Positions 29,177 to 37,129 of a stretch of DNA of 64,000 bases are shown piece after piece (position 1 is the first letter of the stretch; each line of letters begins with the position of its first letter). The notes under the pieces are model-generated. The model saw only the letters and a program-made list of their open reading frames with translations, searched no databases and was not told where the DNA came from. Position numbers and translations under genes: made by a program. Source of the DNA: Gammaproteobacteria bacterium HGW-Gammaproteobacteria-2. Lineage in GTDB: Bacteria > Pseudomonadota > Gammaproteobacteria > Xanthomonadales > Xanthomonadaceae. The stretch lies in NCBI GenBank assembly GCA_002840015.1, contig PGZE01000014.1, positions 1-64,000 on the forward strand, given 5' to 3'.

Positions 29177-31396
29177 ATGCGTATCGATCGGCAAATGCTG
29201 CGCAACATGCTCGCACTCGCAGCGGTCTTTGTTGTCGCGACCTGGGTATCGAACGGCTTGCTTGCGGGTGTCGATCGCGTGCGTCTGGTTTGGCTGCCGT
29301 CCGGCGTTGCGTTTGCGGCACTGGCATTGTTCGGGTTGCGTTACTGGCCGGGCGTCGTGCTCGCGGTGGCGCTTTCGGAACTGACGCGCTGGTTTGTTCA
29401 GCCCGAGGCGATGCTGCTGTCCATCGTTCACAACACGGTGCCTGCGGTGCTGGCAGCCGCCGTTTACCGCCATCTTCAGGGCCGGTTGCGCCCTCATGTC
29501 GCCGTGTATCGGGTGTACGCGCTGATGCTGGCGGCGATGGTCGTGGCGCTGCTGTCGGCGGTTACCGGCTCGCTGGCGCTGGCGCTGCTGCACCTGCCGG
29601 CATCGGATCGGGTCTGGCTCGATGCCATGGGCAAGTTCGCGTTGTCGAGTTTTTTCGGCGTAATCCTGGTCGCGCCGACATGGGTCGTTCTCCATCATCG
29701 CGCCGAGACGGCTGTCGAGCGAAACGGCATGGCCGGGGCAGTGGAGTCGTTGCTGTGGTTGGTCGCCCTGTGCGGTGTCGCGGCTTTTGTATTGTTGACA
29801 CCTGGAATGAGCTTTGGCCGGCCGGTGTACATGATGACTTTGCCGTTGTTGTGGAGCGCGCTGCGCCTGCCGCCACCGGTTACAACCATCAGTACCGCAG
29901 TGACCATCCTGGGGTTGCTGGTGATATCCAGCTATGGCTGGTTCGGGTTCGAGCCGATCGACAGTTGGCAGAGCGCGATGTATGTGATCGTCTTCCTGCT
30001 GGCTTATTCGCTGGTACCGCTATTTGTGATGTCCTTGACCCAGGACTTGCGCGGCAGCGCGCGAAGAATGCTGGTGCAGGCACGCACCGACGAACTGACC
30101 GGGCTGCCCAATCGGCTTGGTTTTGCGGTGCACTTTCGTGATGTGGTTGCGCAACATCCGGGCGCGTCGTTTGCCATGTTGTATATCGACATCGACAATT
30201 TCAAGCTGGTCAATGACACCGCCAGTCACGTCGCTGGCGATACCCTGATCCGGGCGCTTGCCGGTGTCATTCGAGGCCATCTGTTTCCCCGCGATGTGCT
30301 TGCCCGCACCGGTGGCGATGAGTTCGCCCTGTTGCTGGTGTCTGTCCGCAGCGATAGCGTGGAAGTCATTGCCGAGCGGATACGCCAAGCGGTATCCCTC
30401 TATCGGCACCGGTGGGATGGTGGTGCGTTCGCCACCACATGCAGCATTGGCATGGTCGCGTTTGACTCGGCTTGTGCGAACTACGGTGCTCTGTTGGCCA
30501 AGGCCGATGCAGGCTGTTTCAGCGCCAAATCATCCGGCGGCAATCGTGTGGTTGTGGTCTCACCAGACCCGGGGATCGAGGATGCGCACACGCAGTCGAT
30601 GCGGGCGGTGTTGCACATCGAGCGCGCGATCGAGCGCGATGACTTCGTGCTCTATTGCCAAAGCATCGTGCCACTTGCGGATCGCGGAGATACAACACGT
30701 CATTATGAGGTGTTGTTACGCAAACGCGATCATGAGACCGGCCGCATTGTGCCGCCGGGTGAGTTCATCCCGGCGGTGGAACGCTTCAATCTTGGCCCAC
30801 GGTTGGATCGGTACGTGTTTGACCGCATCCTGCGACATCTCGAAGCCAATCCGGCGTGGCGAGATGACACCGCACTGTGTGGCATCAATCTGGCCGCCGC
30901 TTCAGTGGAAAATGAGGATTTTCTGGCATTCGTACGAGAACGGCTGGCACGCAGCACGGTGCCGGCAAACAAGCTGTGCTTTGAGATAACCGAAGGCAGC
31001 GCGGTGCGTGATCTGGGCGACGCACGTCGGTTCATTGAGGCAATGCGTGCGCTGGGTTGCCGGATCGCGCTCGATGATTTTGGCACCGGATTTTGCTCGT
31101 TCGCCTACCTGGGTGCGTTGCCGGTGGATTACGTCAAGATCGATGGCAGTTTCGTCCGCGAGATCACACGCTCACCGTTGGCGCTGTCGATCGTGCGCTC
31201 GATTACCGATATCGCCCACAGCGCCGCATTCACCACCATCGCCGAGTTCGTCGAGGATGAGGCGATTCGCGCACAGCTGGTGCTGTTGGGTGTCGACTTC
31301 GCGCAAGGGTATGCCATCGACAAGCCGCAGCCGATCGAATCCTACTTCACCGCCGCCACGCCCGGCGCAGCGGTGGCCACAGAACCCGCCGTCTGA
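29177..31396 (+). CDS. MASE1-GGDEF-EAL cyclic-di-GMP signalling protein
   Basis: 739 residues from ATG 29177. The N-terminal half (about 1-290) is a multi-helix MASE1-type sensor (VWLPSGVAFAALALFGLRYW). The GGDEF domain has the active signature RTGGDEFALL (about residue 377). The residue expected for the inhibitory RxxD site is Phe (FPRD), so product inhibition is probably absent. In the EAL domain the signature reads EVLLR, with FEITEG, DDFGTG, KIDGSF and QGYAID present; most metal and substrate residues are kept. It could make, degrade or do both to c-di-GMP. An upstream in-frame start at 29111 is less likely because it disrupts the membrane topology. Confidence 0.9.
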   Translation: MRIDRQMLRNMLALAAVFVVATWVSNGLLAGVDRVRLVWLPSGVAFAALALFGLRYWPGVVLAVALSELTRWFVQPEAMLLSIVHNTVPAVLAAAVYRHLQGRLRPHVAVYRVYALMLAAMVVALLSAVTGSLALALLHLPASDRVWLDAMGKFALSSFFGVILVAPTWVVLHHRAETAVERNGMAGAVESLLWLVALCGVAAFVLLTPGMSFGRPVYMMTLPLLWSALRLPPPVTTISTAVTILGLLVISSYGWFGFEPIDSWQSAMYVIVFLLAYSLVPLFVMSLTQDLRGSARRMLVQARTDELTGLPNRLGFAVHFRDVVAQHPGASFAMLYIDIDNFKLVNDTASHVAGDTLIRALAGVIRGHLFPRDVLARTGGDEFALLLVSVRSDSVEVIAERIRQAVSLYRHRWDGGAFATTCSIGMVAFDSACANYGALLAKADAGCFSAKSSGGNRVVVVSPDPGIEDAHTQSMRAVLHIERAIERDDFVLYCQSIVPLADRGDTTRHYEVLLRKRDHETGRIVPPGEFIPAVERFNLGPRLDRYVFDRILRHLEANPAWRDDTALCGINLAAASVENEDFLAFVRERLARSTVPANKLCFEITEGSAVRDLGDARRFIEAMRALGCRIALDDFGTGFCSFAYLGALPVDYVKIDGSFVREITRSPLALSIVRSITDIAHSAAFTTIAEFVEDEAIRAQLVLLGVDFAQGYAIDKPQPIESYFTAATPGAAVATEPAV

Positions 31397-31398
31397 CG

Positions 31399-32016
31399 TT
31401 GAACACGCACGACAAACCGCACGCGCCATCGACCGAGCGCAACCGCGAGCCGATCCTCGCGGCCTTGCGCGAGCCGTTCGCCGGGCGCCGGCGGGTGCTG
31501 GAAATCGGCAGCGGCAGCGGTGAGCACGCGGTGTATTTTGCCGCTGCGCTGCCGGATCTGATCTGGCAATGTTCGGACCTGGCCGACAAATTGCCCGGCA
31601 TCCGCGCCTGGCTCGAAGATGCCGCCTTGGCCAACTCCCCGCCACCGCTGGCACTGGATGTTGCGCGCGGGCCATGGCCGGCGCAGCGCTTCGATGCGGT
31701 GTTCAGCGCCAACACCCTGCACATCATGGGCTGGCCGGCGGTGCAGGCACTGTTCGCGGGTTTGCCTTCGGTGCTCACCGCCGATGCCGTTGTCGCAATC
31801 TACGGCCCGTTCAATCGCGAAGGTCGCTACACCAGCGAAGGCAACGCCGCCTTCGATGCGCAATTGCGCGCACAGGACCCGGCCATGGGCCTGCGCGACG
31901 CCGAGGCGGTCGATGCACTGGCGCTACAGGCCGGCTTGCATCTGCATGCCGATCTGCCGATGCCGGCCAACAATGCGTTGCGGATATGGCGAACGGCCCC
32001 CGCCGATTCGCAGTAA
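31399..32016 (+). CDS. DUF938 class I SAM-dependent methyltransferase
   Basis: 205 residues starting at TTG 31399, 2 nt after the GGDEF-EAL stop; no ATG or GTG fits the family N-terminus (ERNREPILAAL). SAM motif I is VLEIGSGSGEHAVYFA; later motifs LDVARGPWP and FDAVFSANTLHIMGW match DUF938. Substrate unknown. Its last 21 codons are duplicated, in diverged form, at 34346-34408, beyond the toxin/transposase cargo. The copy here is complete. Confidence 0.88.
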   Translation: MNTHDKPHAPSTERNREPILAALREPFAGRRRVLEIGSGSGEHAVYFAAALPDLIWQCSDLADKLPGIRAWLEDAALANSPPPLALDVARGPWPAQRFDAVFSANTLHIMGWPAVQALFAGLPSVLTADAVVAIYGPFNREGRYTSEGNAAFDAQLRAQDPAMGLRDAEAVDALALQAGLHLHADLPMPANNALRIWRTAPADSQ

Positions 32017-32083
32017 ACGCCAGCGCGCGCCAATCTGCGACTTCCCCTTGCTTGTCGTATAGCGTAGCTATACACTCGCCGGT

Positions 32084-32362
32084 ATAATCCGATCGTTCCG
32101 GCACAAGGGCATCGAGGCGTTTTACCGGACCGGCGGCACACACGGCATTCAGGCCAAGCACGCCAAGCGGCTGCGTTTGCAATTGGCGCGCCTGAGCGTG
32201 GCGCGGGTCGCGGGCGACATGGCGGCGCCCGGTTGGAAGCTGCACCCGCTGAAAGGCAAGCTGAGCGATCATTGGCCGGTTTGGGTGGATAGCCATTGGC
32301 GATTGACCTTTGCTTTCGAGAATGGCGACGCGGTGCTGGTGGACTATCAGGACTATCACTGA
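32084..32362 (+). CDS. HigB-like RelE-family toxin lacking a standard start codon
   Basis: 92 residues if counted from the ATA codon at 32084 where relatives have Met (then IRSFRHKGIEAFYRTGG, AKHAKRLRLQLARL, PGWKLHPLKG, VWVDSHWRLTFAFENGD, VDYQDYH). This is the RelE/ParE-superfamily HigB type that cleaves mRNA on ribosomes. No in-frame ATG, GTG or TTG lies between an upstream TAG and the toxin core; the first TTG (32177) would delete a third of the fold. TATAAT (32083-32088) overlaps the expected start and may be the -10 box. It is followed 10 nt later by a HigA-like antitoxin. Confidence 0.75.
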   Translation: MIRSFRHKGIEAFYRTGGTHGIQAKHAKRLRLQLARLSVARVAGDMAAPGWKLHPLKGKLSDHWPVWVDSHWRLTFAFENGDAVLVDYQDYH

Positions 32363-32372
32363 GGAACGCGAT

Positions 32373-32663
32373 ATGACCGACATGCACAATCCACCGCACC
32401 CCGGCGAAGTGCTGCGGGAATGGCTCGATGGCGTCACCGTCACCGAGGCAGCCGCCCGGCTTGGCGTGACTCGCGCCGCGCTGTCGCGCGTGCTCAATGG
32501 CGCTGCCGGTATCAGTGCCGACATGGACCTGCGCTTGTCCAAGGCGCTGCGCACGTCGCCGGGCACGTGGTACGCGATGCAGGGGCATTACGACATGTGG
32601 CAGGCACGGCGGCGCTTTCGCGGCAAGGTGCGGCCGATCACGCCGACGCAAGCGGCGAGCTGA
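32373..32663 (+). CDS. higA: HigA-family antitoxin (XRE-type HTH)
   Basis: 96 residues from ATG 32373, preceded by GAGGA. The N-terminal NPPHPGEVLREWL is characteristic of HigA antitoxins. A helix-turn-helix follows (VTEAAARLGVTRAALSRVLN), then SADMDLRLSKALRTSPGTWYAMQ. It would neutralise the upstream RelE-type toxin and repress their shared promoter. The toxin-first gene order is normal for higBA. Confidence 0.92.
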   Translation: MTDMHNPPHPGEVLREWLDGVTVTEAAARLGVTRAALSRVLNGAAGISADMDLRLSKALRTSPGTWYAMQGHYDMWQARRRFRGKVRPITPTQAAS

Positions 32664-32728
32664 CCATAAAGCGCGGGTTCACATAATAAATCGCGAAAGC
32701 GCGGGATCAGAGGAAGCGCGCAAGGCGT

Positions 32729-33623
32729 GGGGTCAGGTTCTGCCTATGGCGACTGTAGATTGGCGCCATGTCCCGCCCGCTCCGGCTTGAGTTCGAGGCC
32801 GCCATTTACCACGCCACTTCGCGTGGCGATCGGCGTGAGGCGATCTTTGAGGACGATACCGATCGTAAAGCCCTGCTGGCGGTGTTAGCGCGGGGGTTGG
32901 AGCGATTCGACGCGGTCGCGTTTGCCTACTGCCTGAAAGGCAATCACTACCATTTTGTATTGCAGACGCATCAGCCCAATCTGTCGCGGTTGATGCGCCA
33001 CATCAATGGCGTCTACACGCAAATCTACAATCGACGGCATCACAAGGTTGGGCATTTGTTCCAGGGCCGGTTCAAGGCCATCGTGGTGGATCGCGACGCC
33101 TATTTTCTGGAGGTGTGCCGTTACGTCGATCTGAATCCGGTGCGGGCGAAGATGGTGAAGCATCCGAAGGACTGGCCGTGGAGCAGCTATCGGGCACACG
33201 CGCGTGAGGTGGAAGCCCCGGATTGGCTCGATAGCAGCACGCTGCACCGTCAATTGTAGCCGCGCGCGCCGCGCCGCGACGGGCGGGCGCGATATGCCGG
33301 GTTCGTGTCAGACAGTAAGGGTATTGCGTTGTGGGAAAGCGCCCTGCGAGGACAAATCTATCTGGGCGGTGATGCCTTTGTGCAACGCATGCAGGCGCTG
33401 GTCGAGTCGCCTGATGAGTGTGAGGTTCCGCGTGCGCAGCGCACGCACGAACCACGCCCGCTGGAGTGGTATCTTGAGCACCATGAGCGTGATGAAGCTA
33501 TTGTTCGAGCCTACCGAGATGATGGCTACACGCAGACGGCCATCGCGAAAGCCGCCAAGCTATCGGTGTCACGAATCAGCCGGTTACTCGCGGCGCGTGA
33601 GGCAACAGGCAAGACCTGACCCT
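32729..33623. mobile_element. RAYT element bounded by short inverted repeats
   Basis: Positions 32729-32744 (GGGGTCAGGTTCTGCC) and 33608-33623 (reverse complement AGGGTCAGGTCTTGCC) form an imperfect 16-bp inverted repeat, 13 of 16 matching. They enclose the transposase-like gene; the right copy overlaps its last codons. The boundary is suggestive, not proven, because no empty site is visible. Confidence 0.6.
32768..33619 (+). pseudogene. REP-associated tyrosine transposase (RAYT), interrupted by an in-frame TAG
   Basis: The N-terminal 163 residues (MSRPLRLEFEAAIYHATSRG, CLKGNHYHFVLQT with the HxH metal pair, QGRFKAIVVD, YVDLNPVRAKMV, WPWSSYRAHA) are a Y1-family RAYT transposase. A TAG at 33257 stops translation, but the same frame continues without any other stop to 33619. 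It encodes the RAYT C-terminal half (ALRGQIYLGGDAFVQRMQAL and a helix-turn-helix, YTQTAIAKAAKLSVSRISRL). The whole would be about 283 residues, the usual size. So one nonsense change has split an otherwise intact gene. Confidence 0.88.
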
Positions 33624-33659
33624 TGCTCCCCTGCTCCGCAATTTGAAAGGAGAAAATCC

Positions 33660-33905
33660 ATGAGCATGAACTTCAAGCCCTATATCACCCGCGATCCCGC
33701 GATCTGTGGCGGCGAACCCGTCATCACCGGCACACGAATAACGGTACGCACCATTCTCGCAAGCCTGGCGGAAGGAATGAGCACGGAAGAACTCTTGCTG
33801 GATTTTCCAACGCTCAGTCGTGATGCTGTGCGTGCCGTTGTTGCCTTTGCTGCAGTATCCGCGGAAGAAGACCTCCCGTTGCCGGCAACTCCAGTCCTGG
33901 CATGA
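33660..33905 (+). CDS. DUF433 family antitoxin-like protein
   Basis: 81 residues from ATG 33660 with AAGGAG upstream. The DUF433 core is clear: PYITRDPAICGGEPVITGTRI, then TVRTILASLAEGMSTEELL and LLDFPTLSRDAVRAVVAFAA, a small HTH-like fold. DUF433 genes commonly precede a DUF5615 (PIN-like) gene and are predicted antitoxins. The stop overlaps the next ATG by 4 nt (ATGA), supporting one functional pair. Confidence 0.88.
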   Translation: MSMNFKPYITRDPAICGGEPVITGTRITVRTILASLAEGMSTEELLLDFPTLSRDAVRAVVAFAAVSAEEDLPLPATPVLA

Positions 33906-34252
33906 AAATCAAGCTTGACGAAAATCTGCCCGCGAGCTTGACGCCCATTCTGCAACAGCACGGACACGACGTTCACACCGTGCCCGAGGAGCAGTTGAGC
34001 GGCAGACCGGATGCGGAAATCTGGCAAACGGTGAGTGTGGAAGGCCGTTTTCTCATCACTCAGGATCTGGATTTCTCCGACACCCGCCAATTCGCGCCAG
34101 GCACGCACGCCGGATTGTTGCTTGTCCGTTTGCGCGAACCGGGCGCTCATGCGCTGCTGGAAGCCATCAGCACCGTTGCTGCAGAGATCGCTGATTGGGG
34201 TGGCTGTTTTGTCGTGCTCACTGAAAACAAGATTCGAGTCAAGCGGCCGTGA
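33902..34252 (+). CDS. DUF5615 PIN-like putative toxin
   Basis: 116 residues. It starts MKIKLDENLPASLTPILQQHGHDVHTV and has LITQDLDFSD, placing acidic residues where PIN-like nucleases bind metal. Family DUF5615 (Mut7-C/PIN-like) is predicted to be a toxin with DUF433 as its antitoxin. Nuclease activity is inferred from the family only. A gap of about 90 bp separates it from the DUF938 remnant. Confidence 0.85.
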   Translation: MKIKLDENLPASLTPILQQHGHDVHTVPEEQLSGRPDAEIWQTVSVEGRFLITQDLDFSDTRQFAPGTHAGLLLVRLREPGAHALLEAISTVAAEIADWGGCFVVLTENKIRVKRP

Positions 34253-34345
34253 CGATTGACGTCGCTCGCTTCCAGGAGCTGCTCGACGCCTTTCATCCAC
34301 ACGAAACGGCATAGACGTAGCCCGTGACACCCAAGCATTCGAGCA

Positions 34346-34408
34346 CTGCCGATGCCAGCCAACAATGCACTGCGGATGTGGCGTACAGCGCCAGGCGATT
34401 CGCGGTAA
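34346..34408 (+). pseudogene. Diverged copy of the DUF938 gene 3' end
   Basis: Sixty-three bases encode 20 residues and a stop, starting LPMPANNALRMWRTAP, and align without gaps to the end of the intact DUF938 gene (31954-32016). 53 of 63 bases match. Of ten differences, seven are synonymous and three give I/M, A/G and Q/R changes. That pattern looks like two functional orthologues, not random decay. Nothing upstream of 34346 resembles DUF938. Confidence 0.9.
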
Positions 34409-34434
34409 ATGACAATGCCGGTAAACCGCGCGAC

Positions 34435-34464
34435 TTGACAGACCCCCCGTTGCCAGTGTTCTAT
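34435..34464 (+). promoter_or_regulatory. Probable thr operon promoter
   Basis: A consensus -35 TTGACA (34435-34440) is followed after 18 nt by TTCTAT (34459-34464) as a moderate -10. Initiation about 7 nt later would fall at or next to the ATG of the leader peptide (34471), predicting a leaderless leader-peptide message. Confidence 0.5.
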
Positions 34465-34470
34465 CGCATC

Positions 34471-34542
34471 ATGCACCGCAACATTTCCACCACCGGTACC
34501 GGTACCACCATGACCCGCTTGCGGGAGCGTGTGGCCGGGTAG
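34471..34542 (+). CDS. thrL: thr operon leader peptide
   Basis: A 23-codon open frame starting MHRNISTTGTGTTMT, with six ACC threonine codons and one isoleucine codon clustered in codons 5-15. It sits immediately upstream of a strong hairpin and of thrA, exactly where E. coli has thrL. Stalling at Thr codons when charged tRNA-Thr is scarce would prevent formation of the terminator. No ribosome-binding site is evident, consistent with leaderless initiation. Confidence 0.85.
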   Translation: MHRNISTTGTGTTMTRLRERVAG

Positions 34543-34553
34543 TACACCCTGAA

Positions 34554-34586
34554 TTGGCCCCGCCCCGCCCGACGCGCGGGGGCCAA
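34554..34586 (+). terminator. thr attenuator hairpin
   Basis: TTGGCCCC (34554-34561) pairs with GGGGCCAA at 34579-34586, extendable by GC/GC inside with one bulged G. It begins 11 nt after the leader-peptide stop. The following sequence is C-rich, not a T-run, so termination may need Rho or pausing. thrA starts about 48 nt after the hairpin. Confidence 0.7.
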
Positions 34587-34633
34587 CTCCCCGCACATCC
34601 GGCTACGGCGGAGCCTCCCAACGAGGAGACCCC

Positions 34634-37129
34634 ATGAGCGCTGTTGCCGATCCATCGTCTGTCCTGATTGCCCACAAGTTCGGCGGCACCAGCCTCGCCA
34701 ATGGCGAGCGTCTGGCTCACGTCGCGCGCCTGTTGGCGGCACGTAACGAGCCCGAATCGGTCATCGTGGTCTCGGCGCTCAAGGGTAGCACCGATGCACT
34801 GATTGATCTGGCAACTCGCGCCGGCGCCCGTGATCGGGCGTGGCCCGATGCCTGGCAAGCACTGCGCCAGCGCCATCTCGACGCGGCGGCCGGGGTCCAG
34901 GATGTGAGCCGGAGAAACGCGTTGTGCGATGCACTGGATGCCGCCTTTGCCGGCCTGCGCGCGCAACTCGACGCGCTGGCGGTGCTGGGTATCGCGGTCG
35001 CCGAGGTGCTCGATGCGGTCCAGGGGCTGGGCGAAGTGTTTTCCGCGCAATTGTTGCAGGCCTATCTGGCTGATGTCGGGATCGACGCCGACCTGCTCGA
35101 TGCGCGCGAGGTGTTGACGGTGCGCGATGCCAGTTCCGAGCGCACCATGCGCGGCGCGATCGACTGGCAGCAAAGCAGTACACGCTTGGCGCTATGGCGC
35201 AGTGCGCACCATGCCCGGCATGTCGTGGCGACTGGCTTCATCGCCCGCGATACCCAGGGCCGTGCCACCACGCTGGGCCGCAACGGCAGCGATTATTCCG
35301 GCGCCCTGTTCGCGGCGCTGTTCGAAGCACGCGAACTGCATATCTGGACCGATGTCGATGGCATCGCCTCGGCTGATCCGCGCTTTGTCCCCGAGGCGGT
35401 GACGCTCGATGCGCTGTCGTATTCGGAGGCGGCGGAGCTGGCGTATTTCGGGGCCAAAGTGCTGCACCCGATGACCCTGGTGCCGGTGGTCGCGCGCAAC
35501 ATTGCGGTGATCGTGCGCAATACCTTCAAGCCCGAACATCCGGGCACACGGCTGAGCCGCGAGCGCCAGCTCGATCCGCCGGTGAAAGGGGTGTCGATCC
35601 AGCCGCAGATGGCGATCATCAATATCGAGGGCAATGGCCTGATCGGCGTGCCTGGCGTCGCCGAGCGCGTGTTCGGTACGCTCGGCGCTGCCGGGGTGTC
35701 GGTGGTGATGATCTCGCAAGGCTCATCGGAGCACTCGATCTGTTGCGTGGTGCCGGTGGGCGATGCCAGCCGCGCCGAACTGGCGCTGCGGCGCGCTTTT
35801 GCCGATGCACTGCGCGACAAGCTGATCGACGATATCCGGGTCGAGCGCGACATCGCGGTGCTCGCCGCCGTGGGTGAGGGCATGACCGGCCGACCCGGCG
35901 TGGCCGCGCGCCTGTTCCACCATCTGGCGCGGGCCGGGGTCAACGTGCGCGCCATCGCGCAGGGCGCATCCGAGCGCAATCTGTCGGTGGCAATCGCCGA
36001 GATTGACGCCTCGCGCGCCTTGCGTGCGGTTCATGCCGGGTTCTGGTTGTCGCCGCAAACGGTGTCGCTGGGCCTGATCGGGCCGGGCAATGTCGGCCGC
36101 GCCTTGCTGGCGCAACTGGACAGCGCGCAGCCACGCTTGCGCGAACAGGCGCAGCTCGATCTGCGTCTGCGCGGCATCGCCAATTCGCGCCAGCAATGGC
36201 GTGACGATGCCGGCTTCGACGCCAGCGCCTGGCTGGCCGACGCAGGCAATGCCGAGACGCTGGATCTGGACGCATTCATCGAGCATCTGGATGCCGGCCA
36301 TCTGCCGCACCGGGTGCTGATCGATTGCAGCGGCAACGATGCCATTGCCGAGCGCTACCCTGCGTGGCTGCGCCGTGGCCTGCACATCATCACCCCGGCC
36401 AAGCATGCCGGTAGCGGCCCGTTGGCGCGCTATCACGCCATCCGCGAGGCCTGCGCCGCCGGCGGCAGCCGGTTCCGCTACGAGGCCAGCGTCGGCGCCG
36501 GTCTGCCGGTGATCCACACCCTGCGCGATCTGCTCGATACCGGCGATCGCCTGCGCAGTATCGAAGGCGTGCTGTCGGGAACACTGGCCTACTTGTTCAA
36601 TCGCTACGATGGCAGCCAGCCGTTTTCCGCGCTGCTGCGCGAGGCGCACCGCCATGGCTATACCGAGCCCGATCCACGCGATGATCTGGGTGGGCTGGAT
36701 GTCGCACGCAAGCTGGTGATCCTGGCGCGCGAAGCAGGCCATGCCCTGGAGTTGAGCGACGTGCAAACCGAAAGTCTGGTGCCCGAAACCTTGCGCAGCG
36801 GCGACGGCCAATCCTTCCTCGCCAATGCCGAAGCCCTGGATGTGCCGATGGCCGAGCGCCTGGCGGCAGCGCGCGCCAGCGGCGGGGTGTTGCGTTACGT
36901 GGCGCGCTTTGACACCGGTGGCCGTGCCGAAGTCGGGTTATGCGTATTGCCGGCCGAGCATGTGTTCGGCAACCTGCAATCCACTGACAATTGCATCCGC
37001 TTTCAGACCGATCGCTACCACGACAATCCATTGGTGGTGCAAGGCCCCGGTGCCGGCCCGGATGTCACCGCTGCCGGTGTATTCGGCGATCTGCTGCGGC
37101 TGTCCGCGGCGCTGGGTGCCAAGCTGTGA
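34634..37129 (+). CDS. thrA: Bifunctional aspartokinase / homoserine dehydrogenase
   Basis: 831 residues, first and third steps of threonine synthesis from aspartate. The aspartokinase domain opens with KFGGTS (residues 15-20) and has [18 protein letters not shown] and the WTDVDGI site. Two ACT regulatory domains occupy about 310-465. The homoserine dehydrogenase part starts at [13 protein letters not shown] (about 476) and includes [12 protein letters not shown] and [12 protein letters not shown]. Strong RBS (GAGGAGA). Threonine feedback is expected for the family. It overlaps thrB by 4 nt (GTGA). Confidence 0.97.
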   Translation: MSAVADPSSVLIAHKFGGTSLANGERLAHVARLLAARNEPESVIVVSALKGSTDALIDLATRAGARDRAWPDAWQALRQRHLDAAAGVQDVSRRNALCDALDAAFAGLRAQLDALAVLGIAVAEVLDAVQGLGEVFSAQLLQAYLADVGIDADLLDAREVLTVRDASSERTMRGAIDWQQSSTRLALWRSAHHARHVVATGFIARDTQGRATTLGRNGSDYSGALFAALFEARELHIWTDVDGIASADPRFVPEAVTLDALSYSEAAELAYFGAKVLHPMTLVPVVARNIAVIVRNTFKPEHPGTRLSRERQLDPPVKGVSIQPQMAIINIEGNGLIGVPGVAERVFGTLGAAGVSVVMISQGSSEHSICCVVPVGDASRAELALRRAFADALRDKLIDDIRVERDIAVLAAVGEGMTGRPGVAARLFHHLARAGVNVRAIAQGASERNLSVAIAEIDASRALRAVHAGFWLSPQTVSLGLIGPGNVGRALLAQLDSAQPRLREQAQLDLRLRGIANSRQQWRDDAGFDASAWLADAGNAETLDLDAFIEHLDAGHLPHRVLIDCSGNDAIAERYPAWLRRGLHIITPAKHAGSGPLARYHAIREACAAGGSRFRYEASVGAGLPVIHTLRDLLDTGDRLRSIEGVLSGTLAYLFNRYDGSQPFSALLREAHRHGYTEPDPRDDLGGLDVARKLVILAREAGHALELSDVQTESLVPETLRSGDGQSFLANAEALDVPMAERLAAARASGGVLRYVARFDTGGRAEVGLCVLPAEHVFGNLQSTDNCIRFQTDRYHDNPLVVQGPGAGPDVTAAGVFGDLLRLSAALGAKL

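Noticed and set aside
29080-30141. Alternative plus frame overlapping the MASE1 domain
   Set aside because: Out of phase with the GGDEF-EAL protein and rich in Gly/Ala/Arg without hydrophobic periodicity.
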